DNA from: Dromaius novaehollandiae
Lineage: Eukaryota; Chordata; Aves; Casuariiformes; Dromaiidae
Length of the DNA stretch: 64,000 nucleotides
Direction: 5' to 3'
NCBI RefSeq assembly: GCF_036370855.1
Contig: NC_088100.1
Location: 33,554,563-33,618,562 of the forward strand
In this document: positions 1-10,970 of the stretch, piece after piece
How the letters are laid out: each line of letters opens with the position of its first letter
How positions within the stretch are numbered: position 1 is the first letter of the stretch
The notes under the pieces: model-generated
Told to the model about the DNA's origin: nothing
The model's database searches: none
Seen by the model: the letters and a program-made list of their open reading frames with translations, nothing else
Made by a program: the position numbers and the translations under genes

Positions 1-1017
1 GAAAAGGTAGTCTGTAGCTTTAGAACTTCTTGAGATAATAGAGATATTTAATGTTCTGGCATTATTTATCCTTTTTTTCTCAACATCCTCACTCCCCAAA
101 TCTTTGTACCACAACAAATTGCTGTTAGGCAAATACGCAAGACAAGATCTGACATACAAATGTCTGGGCATAGATAGCTTGTTAAATGCTTATCCTTCAT
201 ACTCCGGTTTTCCTTTATGAATGGAAGAGTGACAGAAATTACCAATATATAAAAGCTTTGGTCTTAGGATTTAGCTCACCTGTTTTGGGCCCAACAGACT
301 CAATCAGAGATGAAGACATTTAAAAGCATCAGTAAATGTCAGCTGTGATTGAAATCTGATGGTAAGTTCCCCATGAAGAGATCATTTAAGTGGGATGTAA
401 AGAGAACTGTGATCTAAAACACATTTTGTGAATTGACTTCTGCATGTTTCCATGAAATCTTCTATGTAGTGGTACAGTTTCATGCAATCTCAATCTTACA
501 GTAGAACCTATGTCTGTGTATATTATTCATTTATTTATTTATATAAAAATGTTATCAGTAGAATAAAATTAGTCTATAATGATAGACTCTCCTATTCTAA
601 TTAACATATGAAGTTTGGTCTCTTTTTCATACAAATTATATTTATGATTATTAAAATGATAGTTAATTCCTGTTTAATTTATGCACTGCAAACTAAAATC
701 TATTAAAATCATAAAATCCACCAGAAACAGAGTTTTGGATCACTAAAAAAGAGTTGCTATTTTTGTTTCTTGATTTTATAAACTGTGTTAAAAGCACAAT
801 GAAATATAGAAACTCTTCAGTGTGCTTGGCATGATTTCATTTTGTCTGCGAAAAATAATAGCTATATATTGATAATTTATTTTCATTACTCTGCATGTTT
901 GGAAGGAATTTGATTGGCTTTTTAGTAGACTATTGTTCACGAATATAATGGACAACATGTGGATGCCATCATAAATATTGGTCTGTCGTTTATGTTGGTG
1001 TCAATCTGGTTTTAGGC

Positions 1018-1066
1018 CTCTGAAGTTAATGGAGCTGCACCAGTATCAATCACAGGAAAATCAGAT
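1018..1066. repeat. Possible ancient palindromic interspersed repeat, fragment
   Basis: The stretch contains 'gaagttaatggagctgcacc' followed by 'agtatcaatcacaggaaaat'. This resembles the old 'gaagtcaatgg(g)agc...accag' palindromic repeats scattered through bird, crocodile and turtle DNA. The resemblance is from memory of that motif, and the family name is not certain. A repeat-library search would settle it. Confidence 0.3.
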
Positions 1067-1593
1067 AAAACAAATCCAAAATGTAAAAAGAAGTTGCATT
1101 AAGCCAGTGTCTGATACACGAAAGGAGTCTAAAAAAAAAGTGGAATTATGGATTTGGCATTTCCAGTTGTGCCAAAGCCATTTCAACCTAGTTAGCACAG
1201 GTACTAAAAGTGAAGATTCAGTGGTATGATCTTCAATGTGTTCTAGCACCTGTAATACAAACTCTCTCCAGATCTTAGGTACACCTTTCAAAGCCTGTGC
1301 TGTTGCATGTTCATTACAGCAGTTAGTTATATCAGTCTATACAACAGTTAGATCAATCTAATAGAGATTTGCTGTCATGTGCTACACTCGCATTTGTTAT
1401 CAAGAAATACTCGTATTCCTTAAGAGCTCTCTTTCATCAGTGGTGAAAGGGACCTCATTTCCAAACACCAAAAGCCATTATAGCTTTTTACATGTTTGAA
1501 AAATTAGCAAAGTAGCATTCCATATTGTCTTTGAACATCTGCAAGTAATTATACAAAGTTCAAATCAGTGGATATCCAAAGAGGATAATAGAT

Positions 1594-1665
1594 GAAATTT
1601 AGCTCTGTTCTCCTTTAACTGGAGTAAGTAACTCCTTTAAATCTGGAGTAAGCCCACAAGACCTT
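1594..1665. repeat. Possible ancient palindromic interspersed repeat, fragment
   Basis: 'ctggagtaagtaactcc' is followed by 'tttaaatctggagtaag', so two CTGGAGTAA units lie about 30 bases apart with an inverted AACTCC between them. This fits a decayed copy of the old sauropsid palindromic repeats built on 'ctggagtaactcc'. The family name is not known to me and the call is weak. Confidence 0.3.
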
Positions 1666-2887
1666 GTGGAATGAAGGCAAATGAAAAAAGATACATTTGT
1701 TTTGATATCAGACACAGTGAGCCAAATGATTCTTTCATATGCCCTGTATAGTACAGTGGCATTTACAGATTTCCTTATTCCTGCTATCTAAAAAGACTAC
1801 TGAGCTCTGCCCAACCTATTGAGTTCTTCCCAAGCTATCCTCTTTAGCTCAGATATGTCATTAAAATCGGCAGTGCATCCTGTCAGTGATGGTTACCAAC
1901 AGAGCAAGGTTTTGACCCATGCTCTGCTGTTTGCAGCTTGACTGCATGTACTGTGCACGTATATACATTTAATGACTTCAGAAAGCAGGTTTCTCACTTT
2001 GCCTGTGATTATTCTGGATTATCTACAAAAGATAATCAAGATAATCCACTGAATCTTATAAATAGAAGAGTTCTGTTTCCAAGAAGTGTAAGGCCTTCAG
2101 AAGGAGGAGGCTTTCACCCAAAAGAATCCAAGTGACTGAGGCTGCGTGCAGCCACCGGTGCTGGCCATGGTGCTGAACGGCCTCACCCCAACACCCGCTG
2201 CACAAATCTTGCAGGAAAGGTGATCAATTTGATTGGAATAACTGACGGTTGAAAAAGCAGACACGTTTTGGGTACCTACAACTTTTTCAATGGACTGTGT
2301 TCTTAGAGGACCAGCAGTGCAAGAACCCTACTATTATCGTTTATGAATAAAAGCAACATTTTCACTATTTATACTCAACAATCTATATTAATGACATTGT
2401 ACATGAATATCAGCATCTGCCTAGTCAGCTCGGTGTGTTGTAAATATAAATATATTATTTAATAGCTACAGATTTTCTATATTAACTAATAACTTTTCCA
2501 CTTGAAACTGCCAGTGGTTTCTGGAAAGAAGTAGGATTATCATTTAGCACAGTAAAATCTATTTGTGAAACAAGCAAACGATGCTAGAATAAAACAAAGT
2601 CATTCATGTAACATAGGCTTTTGCTGTTTAGGATGAGAGAGGGCACTACATTACTCAGTCTGTCCCTCTGCCTTTCATAAGTCATCACATTTTACCCCCA
2701 TCTTGAAACCAGAAATTTGTTTGGTCAAAACTTCCTGATGAAAGGAAGGTAGACCTGAATTGAAGAAATCAAAAATTTAAAATCCCCCCTTTCTACAGTA
2801 TTCTGGCTTTCTCTGTTAGTGATAAGAATATTGTATTTTCTGTCTGTAGAACAACATATCCAAGTTACATCTTAATGTCCTCCTTAC

Positions 2888-3800
2888 TAAGATAAGCCTT
2901 TTGTAAGTCTTTCATAACAATTTTTGTGGCTCTTCCCTGTCCTTTCTCTATTTTTTCAGCATGATTTTTAAGATGTATGTACCACACTTGGAGGTAGCAT
3001 TCCAGTGCCTCACCAATGCCATATGCAGAGTAAAAATCATTTTCCTTTTTCTATTCACTACTCTTCTGTTTGTATATTCACTGTTTGTGCTAGTTCTTTT
3101 TGCCATAGCATCACAATGGGAACTCGGATCCTTTTTCACTGTGACTCTGAAATTTATTTTGGAGTCACTGATTTTCAGTTTAGCATCCATTGTTCTGTAC
3201 AGATAGCTGTGTCTTGCTGTATTACATTACAGTTTGTTTACATAGACTAGTCTACCAGCTGACCCACATCACACTGACATATCTGTATTCAGTTAGTTAC
3301 CACTCTGCCAACCCTGGTGTCATCTGCAGCTTTTATTGGTGCTGATTTTATATTTACTTTTAGATTACTGGGGAGAATGTTGAATACTGTAAGGTATTCA
3401 TAAGGAAATCCATCAGAGACACACCAGCCATGGATGATTTCCTATTGACAGGCACTTTTGAGAACTGAGTCCATTCATTATACATTTCACAGGTGTTATG
3501 TGGTCTCCTGATTGTTTAACAGAATGTCATGAGGTGCTAAGTCAAACTCTTTACTAAAGTCTGCATTAAATCACCTCAGTTCCTGTAGCAAGCAGATTTG
3601 TTCTAGTGTCAAAAAAGTAAAATGACCTATTTTTGTGTTAACTGAAATTCATATCTTCCTGCCTTTTAATTCTTGCTAATAAGAAGATAGTATGTCTAAG
3701 ATTTCATTGCAACTGTTATGTGATTTTACTCTGGACTGTTCCTGAAGTACTCTTTGAGTCATATTTTCAGTGGGTGTTCTCATGTTTTAATTTTTCCTTT
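2888..3800 (-). repeat. Ancient CR1 (non-LTR retrotransposon) relic
   Basis: Read as an antisense copy, the order of landmarks follows the old amniote CR1 layout. A 'tttttgtggctcttccctgtcctttctc' type segment is followed by 'ttccagtgcctcaccaatgcc'. Next come 'catagcatcacaatgggaac', 'tttggagtcactg', 'tggtgtcatctgcagctttt', 'agacacaccagccatggatga' and 'gaggtgctaagtcaaactc'. These correspond to the reverse complement of the CR1 ORF2 region. The copy is heavily diverged and frame-broken, so it is long dead. The open frames at 2948-3250 are shadows of it. Ends are approximate. Confidence 0.7.
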
Positions 3801-3824
3801 AAGCAAATACCCCACAATATCCTT

Positions 3825-3849
3825 TGTGTGTGTGTGTGTGTGTGTGTGT
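3825..3849. repeat. (TG)n microsatellite
   Basis: Twelve and a half uninterrupted TG units, at the edge of the ancient CR1 relic. Likely length-variable between individuals. Confidence 0.95.
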
Positions 3850-4251
3850 AATGAACTATCTTCTACACTGTATTATTCAGAATAGCCAAAGCTGACTCAC
3901 AGAACATTCATTTTTTGTTGTCCCATAACTGCTACTATTTACATACATTTCCTGTGGGATGTTTTCACTCTGCAAACAACAGAGAACTTCTGACATGTAT
4001 GTATACTGGGTACTGAAAGGTAAGAGGTGAAATGAGGATTGTACTGTTTACAGCCTCAAAGAAAGTCACATCTAGAGGTATGTACTGCTGAGAAATAAAT
4101 CAGGAAAGAGATTCAAGCAAGCAAGTTAGTAATGTTTAGACTGCAGTACCACATAATAAACCTTTCTTCATAGCTCTTGAGTCTCAAGAAGTTGCTTGTG
4201 TATGTCTGGTAGAGATGAAGCTTGATATTTCAGGCCAAAATGATACATTTG

Positions 4252-4340
4252 TTTAAATAGACAAGTTTCCCAGCTGACCCACATCACACTGACATATCTG
4301 TATTCAGATTCTGCCAGTCCTTGTGTCATCTGCAGATTAT
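4252..4340 (-). repeat. Second copy of a CR1 segment found at 3239-3333
   Basis: A core of about 38 bases, from 'ccagctgacccacatcacac' through 'tgacatatctgtattcag', is identical to 3254-3291. Both are followed by a similar 'tctgcca..cc..tgtgtcatctgcag' stretch. The upstream copy sits in its proper place within the ancient CR1, while this one has no CR1 sequence that I recognise around it. It therefore looks like a local duplication rather than an independent insertion. Confidence 0.7.
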
Positions 4341-6539
4341 ACATACTGTATATAAAATGATATATACTGTAGTTTTTTCAAACTAAGCATAAATACTTAT
4401 GGTAAAAAAAGTTCTAATTTGGATATAAATCATCAAATCGAGGAAATTTTGAGATAAAGCAACCATTCAATAACCCCCTGAAATTTCAGAAATTTTTGTT
4501 AGCACATTTTGTTGTCTAACTAGGGGCCTTAGAATAGTGGTCCATCTTATGTGCTGTATGTGCTGCTATCCCAAAGAATGATTGTGTTCTTGTAATACCA
4601 CAACAAAAGACTAAACTCTAAAATTACCTTGCTCTTATTAATCAACAACAGCATCTTATTATTTCACCTATAGTTAACTACATTCTTAGTGGCACTAAAA
4701 GAATGCCTTTTTGCTATCAGGAAAAAAGTATATCAGGATGAATGGTTTACCTAAGTAAAACAAAACTTTCTAAGTGGATTATTAGCTTGTTATTCATTTT
4801 ATTATTTGAAATTCATTAGGACAACAGCTATACTTGACTATAACAAAAATCAGAAAAGAATGCCTTATAAAGCATAAAGTGTGGAGGCTCTCATATTTTG
4901 TCTCTTCTATGAGCCAATACTAAAAACTTCATAAAAAGACTTAACTGCACTTATCTGCAACATCCCTAAGTATGCAATGATATGGAAAAGAATGTTTTCC
5001 TAACCAGAACTAATTTGGCACCTTAACTTAGAAATATAAACATTGGTAGCTCTTGGAGTTCCATCAGATCTCTAAATAATGCTTTGCAAAAATGAATTTC
5101 ATTGCCTATCATGCACTACAGTTTACAAGCTGATCTCAAATTCAGGAGGCTATTTCTTTTGGGTGCCCAATGCAAAATAATTCATGGAATCTGATTTCCA
5201 GAGAGCACGTTTTCAACAGCCTGTTTGAGGCATCTAGGTTTGAACACTTTGTAGTGAAGCACCTACATCAACAGTTGCTTCTGACAACTTCAGTCAGGAG
5301 GTCTTCAAAGGCTTGAGCTAGTACTGCTTAACCCAATGCTTGCTAGTGCATTTGCCTTCAGTGTAAGCAATTTCACACTTTTAAACAAGTATTCATCCCC
5401 CTAGTAATTTTCATTACCTCTCTGTAAATTTCTATTTTTAGGTACTCCCTAAGCATGTTAGTACCTCAGATGTCGGAAACAGACAAAACTCTACTGAAAT
5501 TCGTAACTCAGCCAAGATTTGGGTCTACAACTTACAAAACAAATACAGAAAACAATGAGGTGTCCTAGACTGTATGCTGTATTAAAAGTAAACACATTAG
5601 TGTGAGTGTGCCATCATATCTTCACTCTCTATCTAACCTCTGTTTAAAAAACAAAATATTCTACATGCAAATGTGCTTTACAGACAAAGCTCTGAGAAGA
5701 GGGAGAGGGAAGTCGTATAAAATATCTGAAAATGTAACAAAAAGCTCTGAATCTCAGTACTGCACAATATTTCCAGTATACGGTGCTTCTTGGTAGGTGT
5801 TGATGTGCTCTTTGCTATCAGTCAACTCTACCAATAAGATGAAGAGGTCAAAACCTTACCCCTTGCCACAGTCATATTAGAAGATCTAAAAAGGACTAGT
5901 CTGCCTGAAATGGTCTTGCACAAAGAGAGGAAAGGATATGTTGTCCTGTTTCTCACTCTCCCCTTGTAAACACTTGGACAGGATCTATCAGTCTAGCTTT
6001 TTTTTTTTCCTCTGTAACTCATAACAGATACTGGTGTTTGCTTATTCAAATGCAATTATTCAAATCCAGCATCAGTGACAGTAAAGCAGTATAGCCTACA
6101 GCTTATTCACTTTCCTAAAAATCTTCACTGCTTTGTCATAGAATTGTCCAGTATCAAGGTTAGACAATTTTCTCCTCAGGTAAAATCTCTCAGAAACCAC
6201 TAGTGTTCTTGGTTTCCCTCTACTGTTTCTCCCAATACACATTATCTTTCTGGAAATGCATGTGCTTTCCCACTCATTTGTGTGGAAGCTGACACTGTCA
6301 AAAGATTTGTTTTGCTGCTACTTTATACTGTAAGAATGTTAGAATTACAGCATCGTATTAATTAAAATTGCATATAATTACAAAAACATATTAAGGAAGC
6401 TCTTGAATCATTGTGAGAATAAAGTTGTCCATACTTTTAATGACAGGCTATGTCATCTGAAGAAAATTACCCACAGCAATGCTTAAGATTCCTCTTGACA
6501 AGCATTAGAAACAGGAGATACGGTGTATAGTGAACATGC
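4341..6539. other. AT-rich flank, no gene seen
   Basis: No supported exon, RNA gene or recognisable repeat. The longest frame, about 64 codons at 5602-5796, has no family features. Confidence 0.55.
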
Positions 6540-6955
6540 CCTGTGTGTAGCAATAGCCCTGAGAACATCTGGGACCTCAGCCCACACACTCTAAGCACTC
6601 TGGCCCATGAGCCTGATCTAAGGTCTGGCCAAGGCCCAGGCCTTAGCCCTTGCCTGAGCTACACTCAGCAATAGACTTGTAAGTATCCCCAGCTCTGTTC
6701 CTCGATGAGCCTGACTTGCTGACTAGACTTGGATTGACCTCAAACCCAGCTTGTCACTTTGCATGTGTGTGATCACTGGCCTGTTGGCTGAGCCTCTTAC
6801 TGTCACCAACTCTGTTCTGTTTGCTTTGCTTAGGTATTGTGAGACTGTGCCCTTGTCAGTGAGGACACTGCTCCTGCCTGCATTGTGGTCATTTTCTCAT
6901 CTTTCCTCATGAAGTGGCCCTGTTCTTGCTGCTCCTTGCTCTGGCATTTGGTCTA
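6540..6955. other. GC-richer segment of unknown origin
   Basis: This roughly 400-base block is clearly richer in G and C than its AT-rich neighbours, with strings such as 'ggccaaggcccaggcc' and 'gaggacactgctcctgcctg'. It has no open frame of note. Its size and abrupt composition change would suit a solo LTR or another inserted repeat, but I could not find convincing terminal inverted ends or a target duplication. Origin unassigned. Confidence 0.35.
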
Positions 6956-7106
6956 CTAATTAAAGCACAAGCCTGGGAATCAAATTTTTCGTCCATTTTC
7001 AGTTTTGCCACTGACTCCCTATTAACAGGGCAATCACTTCATCTCTGTGCTTTCCAGTTTTCGGCTGTATAAACGGGTTTTGTAGTTAGCTATTGAAATC
7101 TTTTGC
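6956..7106 (+). repeat. MIR-like (CORE) SINE relic
   Basis: 'gcacaagcctgggaatcaaa', 'ttttgccactgactccct', 'gggcaatcacttcatctctg' and 'ctgtataaacggg' appear in the order and spacing of the MIR family consensus (tRNA-derived head, CORE, then the 'cacttcatctctgtgc..cagtttcc' segment). The copy is diverged, as expected of a SINE active before birds arose. Confidence 0.6.
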
Positions 7107-10100
7107 TTTGATTCTTTTCAAAGGAGGTTGCAGTTTAGGGAGTTTTAAAACATTTTCTTTCTGGATTAGAGATCTAAACCACCCAAATGTCTTAAACCAA
7201 CCTTTAATTGCTTGGGATTTAATCCTTCAGTATGCAGCATACTCTCAAACTGAGTTAGCATTCACACTGGAAAAAAGACACTGGTAGTGGTTTTTTGTTT
7301 GTTTGTTTGTTTTTTGTTTTTTGTCAAATCCTACCTGTAAACGAAACTTTGCCCACCTGAAATGCCAAAGCAAGATACTGCACAAAGAAGGATGTGCCTA
7401 TGTTTTAAGTCATCTTTGGTGAACTTTCAATATGCTGTCCAAATTAAACAGGAAGGACAATAAGTCTGAATTACAATTTTGCTCCTACTTCTTGCTTTAG
7501 CAGAGAAAAATGTGAAACTTGGAAACATGGAAGGTCTGCCTGAGCCAGGACACATCCTCCCACAGGGAGAAAAACAGTGACAGTTCAACAGTGGAAAAAA
7601 TCCCTTGGGCCTCTTCAGATCAAACTGGCTTCTGCACTTGCGAGCAAAGCTGCAAATGGGAAACATCAGATCTCGTGAGGGTATCTTCAGCTACATCTGC
7701 TCCATATTGATACACTAAACAGAGAGACACTCTGTGTTGTGGCCCTGAGGCCAGTCAGAGCTGTATGGCCCAGTATATTCTATTTAAACAATTTTAGCAG
7801 TAAAACAGTATGGGCTTATTCAAGTTCCTTATAGGAACTGGCTAGTTTGTGCTGTCCTGAACTAAGGTAGGAAAGTGTTCGGCTGAGAGGCTAGTTGGTG
7901 TAGGAGAAAACCATGTTGCAAACTGAAAAGCAGAGATGATGGACTTCTGATGCCTATATCCATTCCACAGTGTTCTTTAATTTATTAGTATAGAAAAAGC
8001 TTATGAAACTGCTCAGATGCATGCCACCCCTTAGTTACATTCTTTGGATCAATGGATCAGAATGAGCAAAAGCATGCTGGGAAAACTGATTGGATTAGCA
8101 CTGTTGATCACCTAAAATAATCCCTATGATATAAATGGGACAGTTTAAAACTCTCAAATCTGTAGTCTTAGTTCTTTGCAAGGACCTCCATGGATTAATC
8201 AGGGTAAGTCCTCTTGTCTTCTTATTTATCAAGAGAATATTTCAGGATAGTGGTAGATGTTTAATAGAAACTATTCATTGGCTAGAAATGGATAAATCCT
8301 TAAAAAGCATGACCAGCAAAGTAGTTTTAGATCTTTTTTTTTTTTCACAACTACCTTAGTTAAATGTATTCTAGTTGGTCACTAATGGCATATTTATGTA
8401 TAATAGAATACTACTGAATGATTTCAGTGATAATGGCTATCTTTCCATTTAATACTGAAGCATGAATGACTGTAGTTTTGCTAGCTTAAGACAATGTCAG
8501 ACAATGTCAGACACAACAAAACCTTACCAATCTGTGCAATATTGAGTCAGTGCAAAATCAGGCTGCAGTGTCCCTTGACAGCATCTTGTTGTAATGAAGT
8601 CTTTTCATGTTAATTCTTCATGTGTTATTAGGATTTTCTGGTTTTTGTTTGTTTGTTTGTTTCCAAACAAGATATACTAGGAACTGGTTAATGTTTGGAG
8701 GACTCCATAGTAGCAAGTTACAGAGCAGTTCAACAAATAATGTAGGCTCAAGTATGCAGCTCCTGACACTTTACAAGTTAGCGGATGTCGGCTGAGCTAT
8801 AGCAATTCTACAGCAACTGTGCACATGCTTATACGTCTAGATTCATAGGCATATAGGAGGCTAATTCCACTGAAATCACTGACTAAGCTCTTCTGATTTT
8901 AAAGCAGTTCCATTTAGTTTGGTTCTTCTTCACTGCAAACTAAAACAAGATGTGTTGCTCCACATTTGCTGAAGGCTAAAATTGTGCATGTTGGCAGGAA
9001 CTGATAAGGAGAAACACTAATTATGGCAACTCCACTGTGAATTTGAGTCCTACACACCACAGGCCTTTGACCTGGACTGAGATACCCCTGTGGTAAGTGG
9101 TAAGTTCCTTTCTCTTACAATAGTTAAGAGCAGGCTTTTATTGATATAGACAAGAAATGATAACAGCATGACAACTACAAAGACAGCTATTATTTTGTAA
9201 GATATTTGCTAGCATATTAAGAAAATCAGTCCTTAAAATATAACTAGCATCACTGAAAACTTTTTTTTCCATCTTTTTTAATTGTCTGTGTTCGCCCTAG
9301 TTAACTCACACCATTCATTAAACTCTACTGGTCCACCTCAAGGTTCTGAGTAAAAGGTAAACTGGGTTTATTTGCTTACATTTAAAGACGTTTTTTGCAT
9401 TCTTACACCTCACCTTTCTAATTACTTAAAGTTTTTCAGTACTGCTTAGGAGATATCAAGTCAAACAGGTTCTGAAGTGACCTTGTCACAGGGTTTTGTC
9501 TCTGTCCAGTGGGAGTGCTGTCACTGCTGTGGAGATCACTAGAAATGGGGCTGGATGTTTCACACTGCCATTCCAAAGAAAGTCTCCTTTGATATACGTA
9601 CTAAAAAAAATTAAATCCCCAATCTCCAACCTGCCCAGCTTTTGCTTCCCAACCTCTGTTTCCATGGCATTCTCAGCTGGTAGAAGACAGAGCTAGTACA
9701 GTAAAAGAGGCAGGCCAGCTTGTGCAGTACTTTCCTAGCAACACCTAAAGCCTGCAGGATCCTGTTGCGTTAACTTTAACAAGAATAGAAACAGAATCTC
9801 TTTCTACAGAATATCTTTTTTTCTTTTTCCCTTTTGAGGGTATGAACAGAGGAGAAAGATTGAATGGCCTAGCGATTGCTGACCCTCGCGTTTATACCTC
9901 TGTAGCACAGCAGCAACCTTAATCAGCAAGACAGGCTCCTTGTCTAACAAGCTACATTTGTTACTATACTGAGAAATAAATATCTCACCAGAATGTGTCT
10001 TTCCTAGTTTTGAGTGAAAGTCTTAACTATCTAGCTTTGCTTATGCATTGTTCTAAGGCATAATTCTACCACTTTTTTTTAAAGAATTGTTTTATATATA

Positions 10101-10611
10101 ATACATTATTTATGTATTATTTTTGTAGCTTACAGTTAGAACAATAATTTGTAACAGTAATACTTGTAACTTGATACTTAATTCAGTGGAGCTACTTCAG
10201 TAACAGATCAGCACACCTAAAGCCTCTAAAATGGACCTTACAGAAAAAAACATTACATTTCCATGAGGTCCTATTAGATTCATCTTAGTTCTGCCAATAG
10301 AGACGAGATTGCAATATCAAGGACTTAGAATCTGAATCCACTTCTCAAAATCAAAGCATATTTAAAAGCCATGATGAAATTAGGTTACTGAAGCTATGCT
10401 TTAAGAAATGTGGAGAAACTGGATGGGTGCAGTTATGCTAGGCTGTGTGTTTCATTTGCCCATGTCTTTCATGTTCCTTTCTTACAAGTGATTCTAAGGA
10501 ATTGTGTAGTTCCTTCCCTCATGATATCACTAAGAATAAAATTTACACAGTTTCAAGATGAGAAAGGAGAGAAGAAAGGCTTTTTCATTCTAAATGTTTG
10601 GTTATTTTTTT
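7107..10611. other. AT-rich flank, no gene seen
   Basis: No supported gene. Contains a short (GTTT)n-like run at 7290-7323, another at 8642-8662, and a 10-base tandem duplication ('agacaatgtc' twice) near 8490-8512. Open frames here are under 80 codons and featureless. Confidence 0.55.
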
Positions 10612-10970
10612 GAAGTCTGAAATTGCAGGGATGGGAACACTGTAGACGAGAACACTGAGGAAAGATGTGATAGCAGTCTTCAAATGCATTAAGGCTGCTG
10701 CAGAGAGAATGAAAATATCCCCAGTGTATAGAACAGGAAACAATGGGCTTAAATTGCAGCAGACTTAATTTTGACATTAGCAATAGCTTTCTAATAGTAA
10801 AGATAGCCAATCTCTGGAATAGATTAGAGGTCTTGGGGAACAGGGCAGGGAAGTGTCTACCAGCAACGATAAGTGATAGTAAATGAGTAATTGATCCTAC
10901 CTTGGGTGGAAGGATGGACCAGGTGACCTCTTCAAGTCACTTTTATTCCTATTTTTCTCTGATTGGCTAT
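10612..10970 (+). repeat. Diverged CR1 3' end, sense orientation
   Basis: The string 'gatgtgatagcagtcttcaa' followed by 'atgcattaaggctgctgcag', 'caatgggcttaaattgcag', 'tctctggaatagattagagg' and 'accaggtgacctcttcaag' tracks the last part and 3' UTR of CR1 in sense. It ends in 'ttcctatttttctctgattg', close to the usual CR1 terminal motif. It is 5'-truncated and old. Confidence 0.7.

Larger units (their letters stand above)
1..2887. other. AT-rich 5' flank of RIMS1, no gene seen
   Basis: No open frame here exceeds about 85 codons and none resembles a known protein. I see no splice-flanked coding exon. The only structure I could pick out is two short pieces that look like ancient palindromic interspersed repeats, listed separately. 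The rest is unremarkable AT-rich vertebrate intergenic DNA. Confidence 0.6.
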
